Part shown: positions 33,405-41,906 of the stretch, piece by piece
Position numbering within the stretch: the first letter of the stretch is position 1
Layout of the letters: every line of letters begins with the position of its first letter
Source of the DNA: Rufibacter roseolus
GTDB lineage: Bacteria; Bacteroidota; Bacteroidia; Cytophagales; Hymenobacteraceae
Length of the DNA stretch: 64,000 bases
Reading direction: 5' to 3'
Assembly: GCF_017916365.1 (NCBI RefSeq)
Contig: NZ_JAFMSU010000001.1
Location: 2,199,028 to 2,263,027 of the forward strand
The notes under the pieces: generated by a model
Database searches by the model: none
What the model was told of the DNA's origin: nothing
What the model saw: the letters and a program-made list of their open reading frames with translations, nothing else
Position numbers and translations under genes: made by a program

Positions 33405-34922
33405 ATGAAAATAAATAAATTACTCATAGGCTTAAGCTTAAGCTGTGCAATGGTGTTTACGGCTTGCGAAGACATCATTGATGTAGACCCTGAATTTCAA
33501 AAAGAACGCTCCCAAATCTTTAAGAATCTGGAGGAATATGAGTATGCCTTAACAGGTGCCTATTCCCTTTTCAGACAAACCGGATATTTTGGAAGCGGTG
33601 GTCAAACCACTGGCTCCTGGTCTGTCTTGCCAGACATGATGACCGATAACCTTGTGCAAACCGGAGAAGACTTAGGTAACTGGACCAACCAGGTAAACTA
33701 TTTCTATGCTTCAGATGACAGCGATATTGAAATTGCCTGGACTGCTGCTTACGGTGTGATCAACCAAGCTAATCTGGTCTTAACTAACATAGATCAGATT
33801 GGTGCGGCAGAACCTAAAAGAGTAAACAGAATCAAAGGTCAAGCGCTTGCCATAAGAGCAATGGCTCACTTTGATTTGTTACGCTATTGGGGCGAAAGCT
33901 ATGAGCGCAATTCTTCTGCTAAAGGCGTTCCTTACAAAACTGAATTCAGCCCTGAAGAATTACCTGCCCGTTTATCTGTAAAGGAAACGTATGATAAGAT
34001 CTTCCAGGACATGACTGCAGCTGAAGCTGCTTTAAGTGATATTGATGTTCCAAGTATCAATGCCTCAACTAACCGGGGGTACATAGATCTGTTAGTGGTG
34101 AGAGCGCTTATGGCTCGCATGAACTTATATGCGAAAGAGTATGCCGCCGCAGAGAATTATGCCACATTGGTAATAGACGCCAAACCATTAGCTTCCAAAA
34201 CTGAGTTTCCCGGGATCTGGTCAGATGCTTCATTAGCAGAGGTTATCTGGTCTGTTACTTTCAGTGCAGGGCAGGGAGATTACGGAAGCGGTGTTCATGC
34301 TGCCTCGTCTAACAGAAACCGGTTTAGACCTTCTCAGGAATTACTGAACCTGTACGACCCAGCTAATGATATCCGTTTTCCGGTCTATTTTGCCACAAGA
34401 CAATCTCAAAACGTAAACCCTCCTAGGCCAATTTACCCTGGCACCCCATTGGTATACACCTCCGGAGGTACACTCATCACAAGAAGAATTTTGTCTAAGG
34501 TGGTGCGGACTAATGGCACAAGGTATGATAACCAACTTAACTGGAAAGCATTAAGAACAGGTGAAATGTACCTGATCAGGGCTGAGGCGAGAGCCATGCA
34601 AGGTGGTGCTAAAGCTGTCCTTGGCTTAGCTGATTTGAACACATTGCGTGCTGCCCGCATCAATAATTATGTTCCTCAAGTTTTGGCAGGACAAAACCTG
34701 TTAGATGCCATTGAAAATGAGCGCCGCCGTGAGTTGGTGGGAGAAGGTCACCGTTGGTTTGATCTAAAGAGAACCAGCCGCTTCATAGATCGTGAAGACA
34801 TAACGTTGAACTTTACTGCAGCGCAATTAGATCCAAATGCCCGTGAATGGACCTGGCCAATACCACAAGTTGAGATTGATGCCAATCCTAATATCAGTGG
34901 ACAACAAACTACTGGTTATTAA
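33405..34922 (+). CDS. SusD/RagB family nutrient-binding lipoprotein (pair 2)
   Basis: A 505-residue lipoprotein, partner of the SusC at 30447. The lipobox is MVFTAC (Cys about 20), followed by EDIIDVDP. Family signatures are QALAIRAMAHFDLLRYWG (about 148-165), GEMYLIRAEARAMQGG (about 385-400) and ERRRELVGEGHRWFDLKR (about 435-453). It starts 18 nt after the SusC stop, the same spacing as pair 1. It shares the AT-rich third positions of its partner, so the two moved as a unit. A strong terminator with long A/T tracts follows. Confidence 0.95.
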   Translation: MKINKLLIGLSLSCAMVFTACEDIIDVDPEFQKERSQIFKNLEEYEYALTGAYSLFRQTGYFGSGGQTTGSWSVLPDMMTDNLVQTGEDLGNWTNQVNYFYASDDSDIEIAWTAAYGVINQANLVLTNIDQIGAAEPKRVNRIKGQALAIRAMAHFDLLRYWGESYERNSSAKGVPYKTEFSPEELPARLSVKETYDKIFQDMTAAEAALSDIDVPSINASTNRGYIDLLVVRALMARMNLYAKEYAAAENYATLVIDAKPLASKTEFPGIWSDASLAEVIWSVTFSAGQGDYGSGVHAASSNRNRFRPSQELLNLYDPANDIRFPVYFATRQSQNVNPPRPIYPGTPLVYTSGGTLITRRILSKVVRTNGTRYDNQLNWKALRTGEMYLIRAEARAMQGGAKAVLGLADLNTLRAARINNYVPQVLAGQNLLDAIENERRRELVGEGHRWFDLKRTSRFIDREDITLNFTAAQLDPNAREWTWPIPQVEIDANPNISGQQTTGY

Positions 34923-34940
34923 TTACTGGTTTAGATTATA

Positions 34941-34980
34941 AAAAGAAAAAGCACCTGAAAACTCAGGTGCTTTTTCTTTT
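34941..34980. terminator. Bidirectional terminator of SusCD pair 2 and queA
   Basis: AAAAGAAAAAGCACCTGA (34941-34958) pairs exactly with 34963-34980 around AAAC, with long T-runs on both strands. Confidence 0.9.
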
Positions 34981-35059
34981 TATAAAAAACGTTTCTATTG
35001 TAACAATCACTAATAAGGCGACCAGATCATATTATTTTTCCTAAAAACCAATCGTCAGC

Positions 35060-36292
35060 TTAAGGCAGCAAAAGCGAGCTGTCTCCGTAACTGAGGAAAC
35101 GGTATCCATTGGCCAAAGCATGTTTGTATACCTTTTGCCAGGATGGCCCAATAAGGGCAGAAACCAATAGCAGGAGGGTGCTTTGCGGCTGGTGGAAATT
35201 GGTGACCAAGCCGGTGCAGATCTTGAACTGGTACCCGGGCGCGATAAGGATACGGGTAGTGGCCTGCAGGTGCGAAAGTCCTTGCCGGTCCAGGTGCTGG
35301 ATAAGGGCTTCCAGGGCCTCCTGCACTGATAGGGTGGTACGGACTTCATACGGGAACCACTGCGGCACGAGCAACTCATCGCCCTCCTGCGGAAGAATGC
35401 CCAAAGAAAGGCCGGTTCCCAGCCAATAAAGGCTCTCCAGGGTGCGCATGGAAGTGGTGCCTACCGCAATGACGGGTTTAACGCCGTGGTGCAGTAACTG
35501 GTGCAGAAAGGCCCGGCTCACAGAAAGTTGCTCCCCGTGCATGTAGTGGTACTCCATCAACTCGGCTTTCACGGGTTTGAATGTGCCGGCGCCTACGTGC
35601 AAAGTGACAAAGGCCTGCTGGTGACCCTTCGCGCTGACCTGCTCCAAAACCTCGGGGGTAAAGTGCAGGCCGGCAGTGGGGGCGGCTACGGCCCCGGCCT
35701 CTGAGGCGTAAACGGTCTGGTAACGCTCCTGGTCCGTTTGCTGGGCGTCGCGGTTCATGTACGGAGGCAGCGGCAACAGGCCGGCCAGTTCCAGAATTTC
35801 AGCGAAGGTTCTGTGGCCCGGGGACCAGGTGAAATGGATAGCAAATCCTTCCTCGGCAGGGGCAAGGCGTTCGGCCCAAAGCATGCCATCGGCGGGGTAG
35901 GGGCCAAGGGGCATTTCAAGGCGGCCATCGCGCCAGCGTTTGTTGTTACCTACCAGGCACTTCCAGACCACCGAGTAAGTTTGCTGCATGGCCTGCTGTA
36001 CCTCACGCACGGGCTCCAGAGGCTCCAGGCAGAATAGCTCAATCATGCCGCCCGTTGATTTCTGGAATCGCAGACGTGCCTGTACCACCTTGGTATCGTT
36101 GAAAACCAGAAGGGAGTTAAAAGGCAGCGCTGAGGGAAGATCCTTGAATTGGGCATCTGAGATGCGACCGTTTTTGTAGAGCAGCAACTTGGATTGGTCC
36201 CGGTTCTCCAGCGGAAACTGGGCAATCCTTTCCTCAGGAAGGTTGTAGGTATAATCAGAGATGGAAATCTGTCGCGGATGTTGGGTAGGCAT
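35060..36292 (-). CDS. queA: S-adenosylmethionine:tRNA ribosyltransferase-isomerase
   Basis: Transfers and isomerises the ribose of SAM onto preQ1 at the wobble position of tRNA to make epoxyqueuosine, a step of queuosine synthesis. It has 410 residues, longer than the usual about 350. Motifs are ISDYTYNLPEERIAQFPLENRD at the start, FNDTKVVQARL (about 60-70), AAPTAGLHFT (about 205-215), LHVGAGTFKPV (about 240) and VGTTSMRTLE, followed by TNFHQPQSTLLLLVSALIG near the end. No other queuosine gene is near. ATG 36292 is used; a TTG lies 9 nt upstream. A full promoter precedes it. Confidence 0.95.
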   Translation of the reverse strand: MPTQHPRQISISDYTYNLPEERIAQFPLENRDQSKLLLYKNGRISDAQFKDLPSALPFNSLLVFNDTKVVQARLRFQKSTGGMIELFCLEPLEPVREVQQAMQQTYSVVWKCLVGNNKRWRDGRLEMPLGPYPADGMLWAERLAPAEEGFAIHFTWSPGHRTFAEILELAGLLPLPPYMNRDAQQTDQERYQTVYASEAGAVAAPTAGLHFTPEVLEQVSAKGHQQAFVTLHVGAGTFKPVKAELMEYHYMHGEQLSVSRAFLHQLLHHGVKPVIAVGTTSMRTLESLYWLGTGLSLGILPQEGDELLVPQWFPYEVRTTLSVQEALEALIQHLDRQGLSHLQATTRILIAPGYQFKICTGLVTNFHQPQSTLLLLVSALIGPSWQKVYKHALANGYRFLSYGDSSLLLP

Positions 36293-36315
36293 GAATGTCA
36301 ATCACAAAAGAAAAA

Positions 36316-36344
36316 CAAAGGTATAAAGCAGAGCCCAGCATCAA
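36316..36344 (-). promoter_or_regulatory. Bacteroidota promoter of queA
   Basis: On the minus strand TTG (36342-36344), 18 nt, then a perfect TACCTTTG (36316-36323), 24 nt before the start codon. Confidence 0.65.
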
Positions 36345-36651
36345 TAATTATAAAGCATATTCATGCATTCCCCAATCTTCTAAAGGGGCTTGAACCGGAA
36401 TACTCCTAATTATACGGGCAGTCCTCACCGGTAAGCACCAGATTTAGATGGCACCAGCGGAGTTGCTTATACATTTCCCTGAAAGGCTACTTTTCTATTT
36501 TGGATGGAAGGGGGCACCACAGGTTTTCGAGCGGAGGTCTGAAAGGCCGGGGAAAGTCTCTATATTGATTTCAAAAGAAGGAAATCGGCGCGGAAAGAAG
36601 CACTGTTTAAGGCTTGTTTACTGGAAAACAAGGGGAAACAAAATTAGCTTA
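36345..36651. other. Gap upstream of queA
   Basis: No supported gene. A dispersed palindrome copy at 36605-36639 (GTTTAAGGCTTGTTTACTGG to AAGGGGAAAC) sits 12 nt after the stop of the DUF2721 gene and probably terminates it. Confidence 0.45.
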
Positions 36652-37071
36652 TCAGACAGAGCCCCTGGGTGCAATTTTCTCGTCCTGTTCCAGGTCGCTC
36701 AGTTCCAGTTCCAGGGCTTTCACCGAGATCTGGATTTCCCACAGTGACAGGGCCATGGACACCATGAGCAAAATCAGGCTTACCCCAAAGATGATGGTGC
36801 CGGCGGTCTGCCAACCGGCGTAGATCATGAACATGCACAGCACACAGGAAAACATACTGGCAATGCCAAAGGCCTGCATGTTGCGGATGAGAATAAGCCT
36901 GACTCTGAGATTCTGGATCTGACCGTACACCAAATGGTTATGGCTGGCTTTGTAGATGGACTTCAGGTTCCGGATAAGGGAGGCCAGGGACAGAAACCGG
37001 TTGGTGAAAGCCAGCAGAAGTAACGAAAGCGCCGGAAACAGCAGGGCAGGGGTGGTGAGCGTGATTTCCAT
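36652..37071 (-). CDS. DUF2721 family membrane protein
   Basis: A 139-residue inner-membrane protein with three hydrophobic segments (about 8-30, 68-92, 95-115). The second half MFSCVLCMFMIYAGWQTAGTIIFGVSLILLMVSMALSLWEIQISVKALELEL is the DUF2721 signature, with a short charged C-terminal tail. The role of this family is unknown. It follows the acidic protein gene on the same strand with a 35-nt gap, and they probably form an operon. Confidence 0.85.
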   Translation of the reverse strand: MEITLTTPALLFPALSLLLLAFTNRFLSLASLIRNLKSIYKASHNHLVYGQIQNLRVRLILIRNMQAFGIASMFSCVLCMFMIYAGWQTAGTIIFGVSLILLMVSMALSLWEIQISVKALELELSDLEQDEKIAPRGSV

Positions 37072-37106
37072 GGCGGTTATTCAGCAGGTTACCAGTTCGC
37101 GTTGAC

Positions 37107-37604
37107 CTATTCTTCGGGGGTGTCGTCTTCTTCGCCCTGAAATTCCAGGTCCTCGGCAATCTCCAGGCTTCTGTCCAGCAAGTCGTCAATCTCCTCTTTG
37201 GAGGAAGCGTTGAGGGTTTCTTCAAACAGGGCCAGAATATGCTCTGCGTCGGCGTTCACGTAGAGATCGGTGTAAAGCTCCTCAAACAGGTAGCTTTTCT
37301 GCTGCACCACGGTGTCTATGCCCTTTACTGTGGAAGCCTGCAAAGCTTCCTGCAGCAGGTCGCGCACTTGAGCACTTTCATCGTCGCCACCCAGGTCTGT
37401 GAGCAGTTGCAACAGAGAGATTCCCAGACCTAACCGGAGGCGCTCAAACCGGTAACTCACTTCTTCCTGGCTTTTTCTGCCGGGGCGGGCCTCCTGAAGG
37501 GCTTTTTCCAGCTCCAGGTACAAAGGCGAGATTTCCGTCCGAAGGTCTACGGGCTCCAGGCCAAATACCTGGTCCAGCAATTGTTGGTATAGCGAATCGC
37601 TCAT
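37107..37604 (-). CDS. Acidic helical hypothetical protein
   Basis: A 165-residue soluble protein with no signal peptide. It is strongly acidic, helical, and ends in FQGEEDDTPEE. Several Leu-rich helices (LEKALQEARPGRK, LRLGLGISLLQLLTDLG, LFEETLNASSKEEIDDLLDRSLEIAEDL) suggest a helical bundle, and there is no catalytic motif. I do not recognise the family. It is upstream of the DUF2721 gene in a likely operon. Confidence 0.72.
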   Translation of the reverse strand: MSDSLYQQLLDQVFGLEPVDLRTEISPLYLELEKALQEARPGRKSQEEVSYRFERLRLGLGISLLQLLTDLGGDDESAQVRDLLQEALQASTVKGIDTVVQQKSYLFEELYTDLYVNADAEHILALFEETLNASSKEEIDDLLDRSLEIAEDLEFQGEEDDTPEE

Positions 37605-37981
37605 GGTGAGAAACTTTGGATTATGGTCAATGGGTCCTGGCCAGCAAAGGCCTCCTCAGAACCGGGGGCAAGTTAGGAAAAGAAGCGATGCATTTTATGG
37701 CTTATTTCCTAAAATCGGCCGTGAAACGGGGCGCCTGCTTTCCCGGGCTTCGGGCTTTAAACATACCATTTGAATGTGAAAAGGTTTCTGTAACCTGTTT
37801 CTGCCGCGGGCAAGGGCTTGAAATATGTTCTTTTGGAGAGAAACTGAAGGAAAACCGGTGGGTTACAAGTCAACTTTTTATCGTTCTTAAAAGTATAAAG
37901 ATTTGTAGAACTACGTTGGCTTCTTAGAAGTTTACTTTCCTGATTTTTTTGCTTAACTTACTCAGACTGAACAAGCCACGT
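37605..37981. other. Divergent intergenic region
   Basis: No supported gene. A degenerate dispersed palindrome is at 37692-37727. TACGTTGG (37913-37920) is a partial -7 element about 60 nt before the start at 37982. Confidence 0.4.
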
Positions 37982-39262
37982 ATGGGTAATTCTTTGCAGA
38001 AACCGCTATTCTCAGGACTCCTGACCCTTGTTCTCTTCTTTTCCATGTTTCTGTCACCCACGCTGTTATGGGGGCAAGCATTGGAAAACGAAGAGGACGG
38101 CTTGAAGTTTTTGTATAACCGCAAACGGGTAAGAATCCCGTTTCAGCTGGTACATAACCTTATCATCATTCCCATCAAGATCAACAACTCCAACCCGCTC
38201 AATTTTATTGTGGATACGGGGGTAGACCGAACGCTGCTCATGGAGATAGGGCAGTTTGACACCATCACCCTGAACAACGTAGAAAAGCTTTTTTTAAGGG
38301 GTTTGGGCAGCGGCGAGGGGATCAACGCCATGCTGTCCTCTGGGAACAGCATCAACTTCTCCGGAGTAGAGTCCAAGAACCAGAAAGTGCTCATGTTGGA
38401 GGAAAACATCTTCAATCTCTCCTCCCGGTTGGGCCTGAACATCCACGGCATCATTGGGTACCCGCTTTTCCGCGATTTTGTGGTGGAGATTGACTACGAG
38501 AACAAGGTCATGACGCTTTTCAAACCCGGCACTTACCCAGCGAAAAGGGCTAGCAAGAGCAAGGTGGTGCCGCTGGAGATTGAGGCCTCTAAACCCTACG
38601 TGAAGGTGCAGGCGAACTTCCCGGATGGTTCCAAACACGCGTTGCGCCTTATTGTGGACAGCGGCATGAGCACTTCCATGCTGCTTTACCCGCCCACCTT
38701 ACCCGATGTCAAAATTCCGGAGAAAAGGATTGAGGCTTACCTGGGCCGGGGGCTGAACGGCGATATCCATGGGGAGATTGCCCGCCTGGAGACTTTGGAA
38801 CTGGGCGAATTTACCTTGAACCGTCCACCCGCCTGTTTCCCCGATACCATGTCTATCCGGCATGCGCTGGGCCTCAACAACCGCAACGGAAACCTGGGCG
38901 CTGATATCCTGCAGCGGTTCAAAGTGGTGTTTGACTACCAGAACTCCAGAATGCTGCTGCAGCCCAGCAACATGTATAAGAAGCCGTTCTACTACAACCT
39001 CAGTGGCCTGGAGCTGCTCAGTCCCATTCCAGGGTTCAATTTCTACACCATCGCGCAGGTGATTCCCAACTCTCCGGCCCAAAAGGCGGGGTTGGAGCCC
39101 GGCGATGCCATTCTGAGCATAAACGGCGTAAAGTGCATTGACAAGACCCTGGGCGAGATTCTGGAGATGTTCCAGAACTATCCGCGCCGGCGGCTGCAAC
39201 TGAGAATAAGCCGCCAGTACAAGTCTTTTGACACTACCATCCAGCTACAGGATCTGATCTGA
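37982..39262 (+). CDS. Exported aspartyl protease-like protein with two retropepsin folds and a PDZ domain
   Basis: A 426-residue exported protein. The signal (hydrophobic about 10-30) ends near LLWGQ. A first retropepsin-like unit carries FIVDTGVDRTLL (about 79-90) and ends in GIIGYPLFRDFVVEIDYENK. A second carries LIVDSGMSTSMLL (about 225-237) and ends in GNLGADILQRFKVVFDYQN. The two tails align, so the fold is duplicated within the protein, with DTG in one and DSG in the other. A C-terminal PDZ domain (NSPAQKAGLEPGDAILSING, about 362-382) follows. This architecture occurs in Bacteroidota; proteolytic activity is inferred. ATG 37982 is chosen over a TTG at 37949. Confidence 0.88.
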   Translation: MGNSLQKPLFSGLLTLVLFFSMFLSPTLLWGQALENEEDGLKFLYNRKRVRIPFQLVHNLIIIPIKINNSNPLNFIVDTGVDRTLLMEIGQFDTITLNNVEKLFLRGLGSGEGINAMLSSGNSINFSGVESKNQKVLMLEENIFNLSSRLGLNIHGIIGYPLFRDFVVEIDYENKVMTLFKPGTYPAKRASKSKVVPLEIEASKPYVKVQANFPDGSKHALRLIVDSGMSTSMLLYPPTLPDVKIPEKRIEAYLGRGLNGDIHGEIARLETLELGEFTLNRPPACFPDTMSIRHALGLNNRNGNLGADILQRFKVVFDYQNSRMLLQPSNMYKKPFYYNLSGLELLSPIPGFNFYTIAQVIPNSPAQKAGLEPGDAILSINGVKCIDKTLGEILEMFQNYPRRRLQLRISRQYKSFDTTIQLQDLI

Positions 39263-39271
39263 GGCAATGCT

Positions 39272-39310
39272 ATTTCGGGCCCGATTTTGCTAAACCAGGC
39301 CTGAAACAGG
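39272..39310. repeat. Degenerate dispersed palindrome between convergent genes
   Basis: ATTTCGGGCCCGATTTTGC to AGGCCTGAAACAGG. The outer TTTC/GAAA and the inner GGGCC or GGCC pairings survive. It lies 10 nt after the protease-like gene and 7 nt after the dehydrogenase gene on the other strand. Confidence 0.5.
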
Positions 39311-39316
39311 AGAGGG

Positions 39317-40180
39317 TTATTTGGGGTTGACAAACTGATATACCGCCGAGAAGTCTTCCTGGGCCAGGCCGGCCTGTTTGGCTTGGGCAAACAGTTCTTT
39401 CACAGTGGCCAGGGTAGGCAGTGCAATGCCTTGCTCATAAGCAGTAAGGCCCGCAAGATGCAGGTCTTTGTGCATCCATTCCAGCGGGAATTCAGGGGAG
39501 AAGTCGCGGGTGAGGAGTTTGTTTTCCTTCAGTTTAAGGAAAGGCGCGCCGCCAGGGCCGTTCAATAATGTCTGGCACAGCATTTCCTCCGTGATGCCCA
39601 GCGAGGTTCCTAGGCGCAACGCCTCAGAGAAAGCCGCCATGATCTGCCCGAAGAGCATGTTGTTGACCATTTTCATGCTGGAGCCCTGCCCGTGCCCGCC
39701 AATGTGCAGCACCGCTTTGCCCATGGTGTCCAGCAAAGGGAGCACTTCATCCACGTCATTGGCCTCGCCGCCTACCAGGAACACCAACTGACCCGTCTCG
39801 GCGGGTTTCAGCGACCCGGATACCGGCGCATCCAGGAAACGGTGGCCCATTTTGGTCGCGGACTGCGCCATTCTCAGGCTGAAGGAGGGGTTCACCGTAC
39901 TGGCATCAATCCAAAGGGAATTGCCGGGCAGTTCTTTCAAAAAGCCGTGTTGGCCCAAAGCCGCCTCTTCCACCGATTCCGGGGTGGCCAGCATGGTGAA
40001 CACCACGCGGCACTGCCGGCCCACTTCCTCGGGGCTGCCCGCCAGGGTGGCGCCATTAGCTACCAAATCATTTGCTTTCTCGGCGGTACGGTTGTAGACC
40101 ACCAAGTTGTGGCCCGCTTTCTGCAGATTGGCGGCCATGCGGCTGCCCATAATTCCCAGGCCTATAAATCCTACGTTCAT
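39317..40180 (-). CDS. NAD(P)-dependent beta-hydroxyacid dehydrogenase family oxidoreductase
   Basis: A 287-residue enzyme of the 3-hydroxyisobutyrate dehydrogenase superfamily. The N-terminal Rossmann motif GFIGLGIMGSRMAANL (4-19) binds NAD(P). DAPVSGSLKPAETGQLVFLVGG (about 118-139) is the substrate-binding signature. The conserved catalytic Lys appears in GQGSSMKMVNNMLFG (about 168). The C-terminal helical domain is complete. It is like the GLYR1/glyoxylate-succinic semialdehyde reductase branch; the substrate remains open. The start at 40180 is set by the Rossmann strand. Confidence 0.92.
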   Translation of the reverse strand: MNVGFIGLGIMGSRMAANLQKAGHNLVVYNRTAEKANDLVANGATLAGSPEEVGRQCRVVFTMLATPESVEEAALGQHGFLKELPGNSLWIDASTVNPSFSLRMAQSATKMGHRFLDAPVSGSLKPAETGQLVFLVGGEANDVDEVLPLLDTMGKAVLHIGGHGQGSSMKMVNNMLFGQIMAAFSEALRLGTSLGITEEMLCQTLLNGPGGAPFLKLKENKLLTRDFSPEFPLEWMHKDLHLAGLTAYEQGIALPTLATVKELFAQAKQAGLAQEDFSAVYQFVNPK

Positions 40181-40294
40181 GTCTATCTGTTTTAGGTAAG
40201 AGACAAAGTAAGGATTTACGCACCGGCAGCGCAAGGGGTACAGGTGAATCTCTGTTTCGGCAGCGTTTTTAAGTAACTGGCCTGAAAACGGACA

Positions 40295-41611
40295 TCAGCT
40301 TTGGCGAGGGAATATAAATCGGAAGGTAGTGCCTTCGTCCAGAACTGAATCAACGGAAAGCTCGATGCCGTGGAAAGTGGCAATGGTTTTCACGATGGTG
40401 AGGCCCAGGCCGTGGCTCTCGCCGTCTGGGGCATGCAGGCGCTTGAACCGGCTGAAGATGTGCGGTAACTGCTCGGCCTGGATGCCCACGCCGGTGTCTT
40501 TCACGGCAAGTTCGTAGCCGTCCCCCGCTGGCTGACCTTTGATGCAGATGCTGCCTTCTGGTTTGTTGTATTTGATGGCGTTGTTCACCACGTTGAACAG
40601 CATGGTAAAAAGCAGCGATTGGTTCGCTTTGGTGAGGGTGTAATCGCCGGTGATCTCTACGTGCAGGTTCACCTCCCGGGCCTCAGCACGTTCCTGGATT
40701 TCCTCGGCCACTTCTTGGGCCAACTGCGGAATGTCCACGGCCTCGTTGCGCAGGTACTGCTCGTTTTCAATGCGGGAGATCAGCAGCAGCGCCTGAATGA
40801 TGTTCTTGAGCCGGTGCAGCGTTCTGAGGTTGTCTACCAGCTTCTCCAGCATGCTTTCGGGGGTCTCGGGATCAGCGAGCAGGTTCTCCAGGCGGGTCTG
40901 CAGGATGGACACCGGCGTGAGCAACTCATGCGAGACATTCCCGATGAACTCCTTCTCCTTCTGAAACGCCTCCTGAATCTGGCCCATCATGGCGTTGATG
41001 GTATTGTTGAGGTACAGGAAGTCATCGGTGGAAGTCTGGAGTTTTTTGGGCGTGAACGTGCTGGGGTGCTCCACCCGCTGCAGGCGTTTCACAATAAGCG
41101 TGAGCGGGCGCAGCAGAATCTTACTGAAAGCCAGATCAGAGAAAACGGTGAGCACCACGACGGCGGCTAGAAAATACAACGCGTAAGCCTGCAGCGTTTT
41201 GCTGTTGTTATGGATGGTAGCCAGCGAGCGCCCGATCTCCAGCAGGTATCGTTTGCCACCAAGGTCAAAGGTGGAAGAAAGTACCCGGTAGTTCACAACC
41301 TGGTTATCTACTTTACGCAGGCTGTTCTCAATGCTGTTCACTACCTTGTTGGAGGAGATTTCCTCCAGTGAGATAAACTCTTCCTTGAACAGGTTATAGC
41401 TACCATAAGCCCCCGTTTCGCTGGTAATAAAAGACTCTATGCCCTGTTCCTCAATGATCTGGTACATCCTTTCCTCTTTCTGCATGAGCCGCTCATCAGC
41501 GTTGAGCAGAGCCACCTTGTTCACCAGAATAGGCAGACCTAACACCAGCAACAACAGGATCAATATCTTAGAGGCGGCACTGAAAAGGGCTAGTTTTGAT
41601 TGAAGACGCAT
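40295..41611 (-). CDS. Sensor histidine kinase
   Basis: A 438-residue membrane kinase. Helix TM1 is at about 9-31, followed by a 110-residue extracytoplasmic sensor and TM2 at about 141-163. Then come a HAMP-like linker, HisKA with the phospho-acceptor His228 in NVSHELLTP, and HATPase_c with the N box NVVNNAIKYN, G1 VKDTGVGI and G2 SHGLGLTIVKT. All boxes are intact, so it should be active. It is downstream of the response regulator, 291 bp away, and the gap is filled by facing 8-nt-period repeats. The ligand is unknown; nothing in the sensor part is recognised. Confidence 0.94.
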   Translation of the reverse strand: MRLQSKLALFSAASKILILLLLVLGLPILVNKVALLNADERLMQKEERMYQIIEEQGIESFITSETGAYGSYNLFKEEFISLEEISSNKVVNSIENSLRKVDNQVVNYRVLSSTFDLGGKRYLLEIGRSLATIHNNSKTLQAYALYFLAAVVVLTVFSDLAFSKILLRPLTLIVKRLQRVEHPSTFTPKKLQTSTDDFLYLNNTINAMMGQIQEAFQKEKEFIGNVSHELLTPVSILQTRLENLLADPETPESMLEKLVDNLRTLHRLKNIIQALLLISRIENEQYLRNEAVDIPQLAQEVAEEIQERAEAREVNLHVEITGDYTLTKANQSLLFTMLFNVVNNAIKYNKPEGSICIKGQPAGDGYELAVKDTGVGIQAEQLPHIFSRFKRLHAPDGESHGLGLTIVKTIATFHGIELSVDSVLDEGTTFRFIFPRQS

Positions 41612-41614
41612 TGA

Positions 41615-41906
41615 TTAATGTGCTGATGTGCTAATGAATGTGGTAATGTGGAGATTTGGAAATTTGTATATAGGCAGGTATTAGATGCTTTTGGCATAAA
41701 GTAAGAACCAGGAAGGTAAGCGTTTTGGGCCTGCTTTGCACAAAACAGGTTAGAAACGGCCGCCCACCCAAATCCGAACCTTTTCCTCAATCAACTCCCA
41801 GATAAGAAAATTATACATGAGCATTTAGAGTAATACATTAGCTTGAATAGCACATCATCACAGTAATTCACTAGCACATTAGCACATTAAAAAATTAGCA
41901 CATTAA
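41615..41906. repeat. Facing 8-nt-period arrays (ATTAGCAC) between regulator and kinase genes
   Basis: The right array (about 41873-41906) is ATTAGCAC, ATTAGCAC, ATTAAAAA, ATTAGCAC, ATTA. The left array (41615-41650) is the mirror: TAATGTGC, TGATGTGC, TAATGAATGTGG, TAATGTGG. Exact inverse pairs include 41615-41624 with 41897-41906 and 41626-41636 with 41877-41887. The left array begins just after the kinase ATG, and the right array contains the regulator stop codon (41903-41905). A dispersed palindrome (41721-41759) lies between. Confidence 0.8.

Noticed and set aside
36448..36747. Plus-strand frame of 99 codons upstream of queA
   Set aside because: It runs antisense into the DUF2721 gene and shows no protein-like features.
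41873..41906. Short repeats resembling a CRISPR array
   Set aside because: Units are only 8 nt, with no unique spacers and no cas genes. They are degenerate tandem words, not CRISPR repeats.
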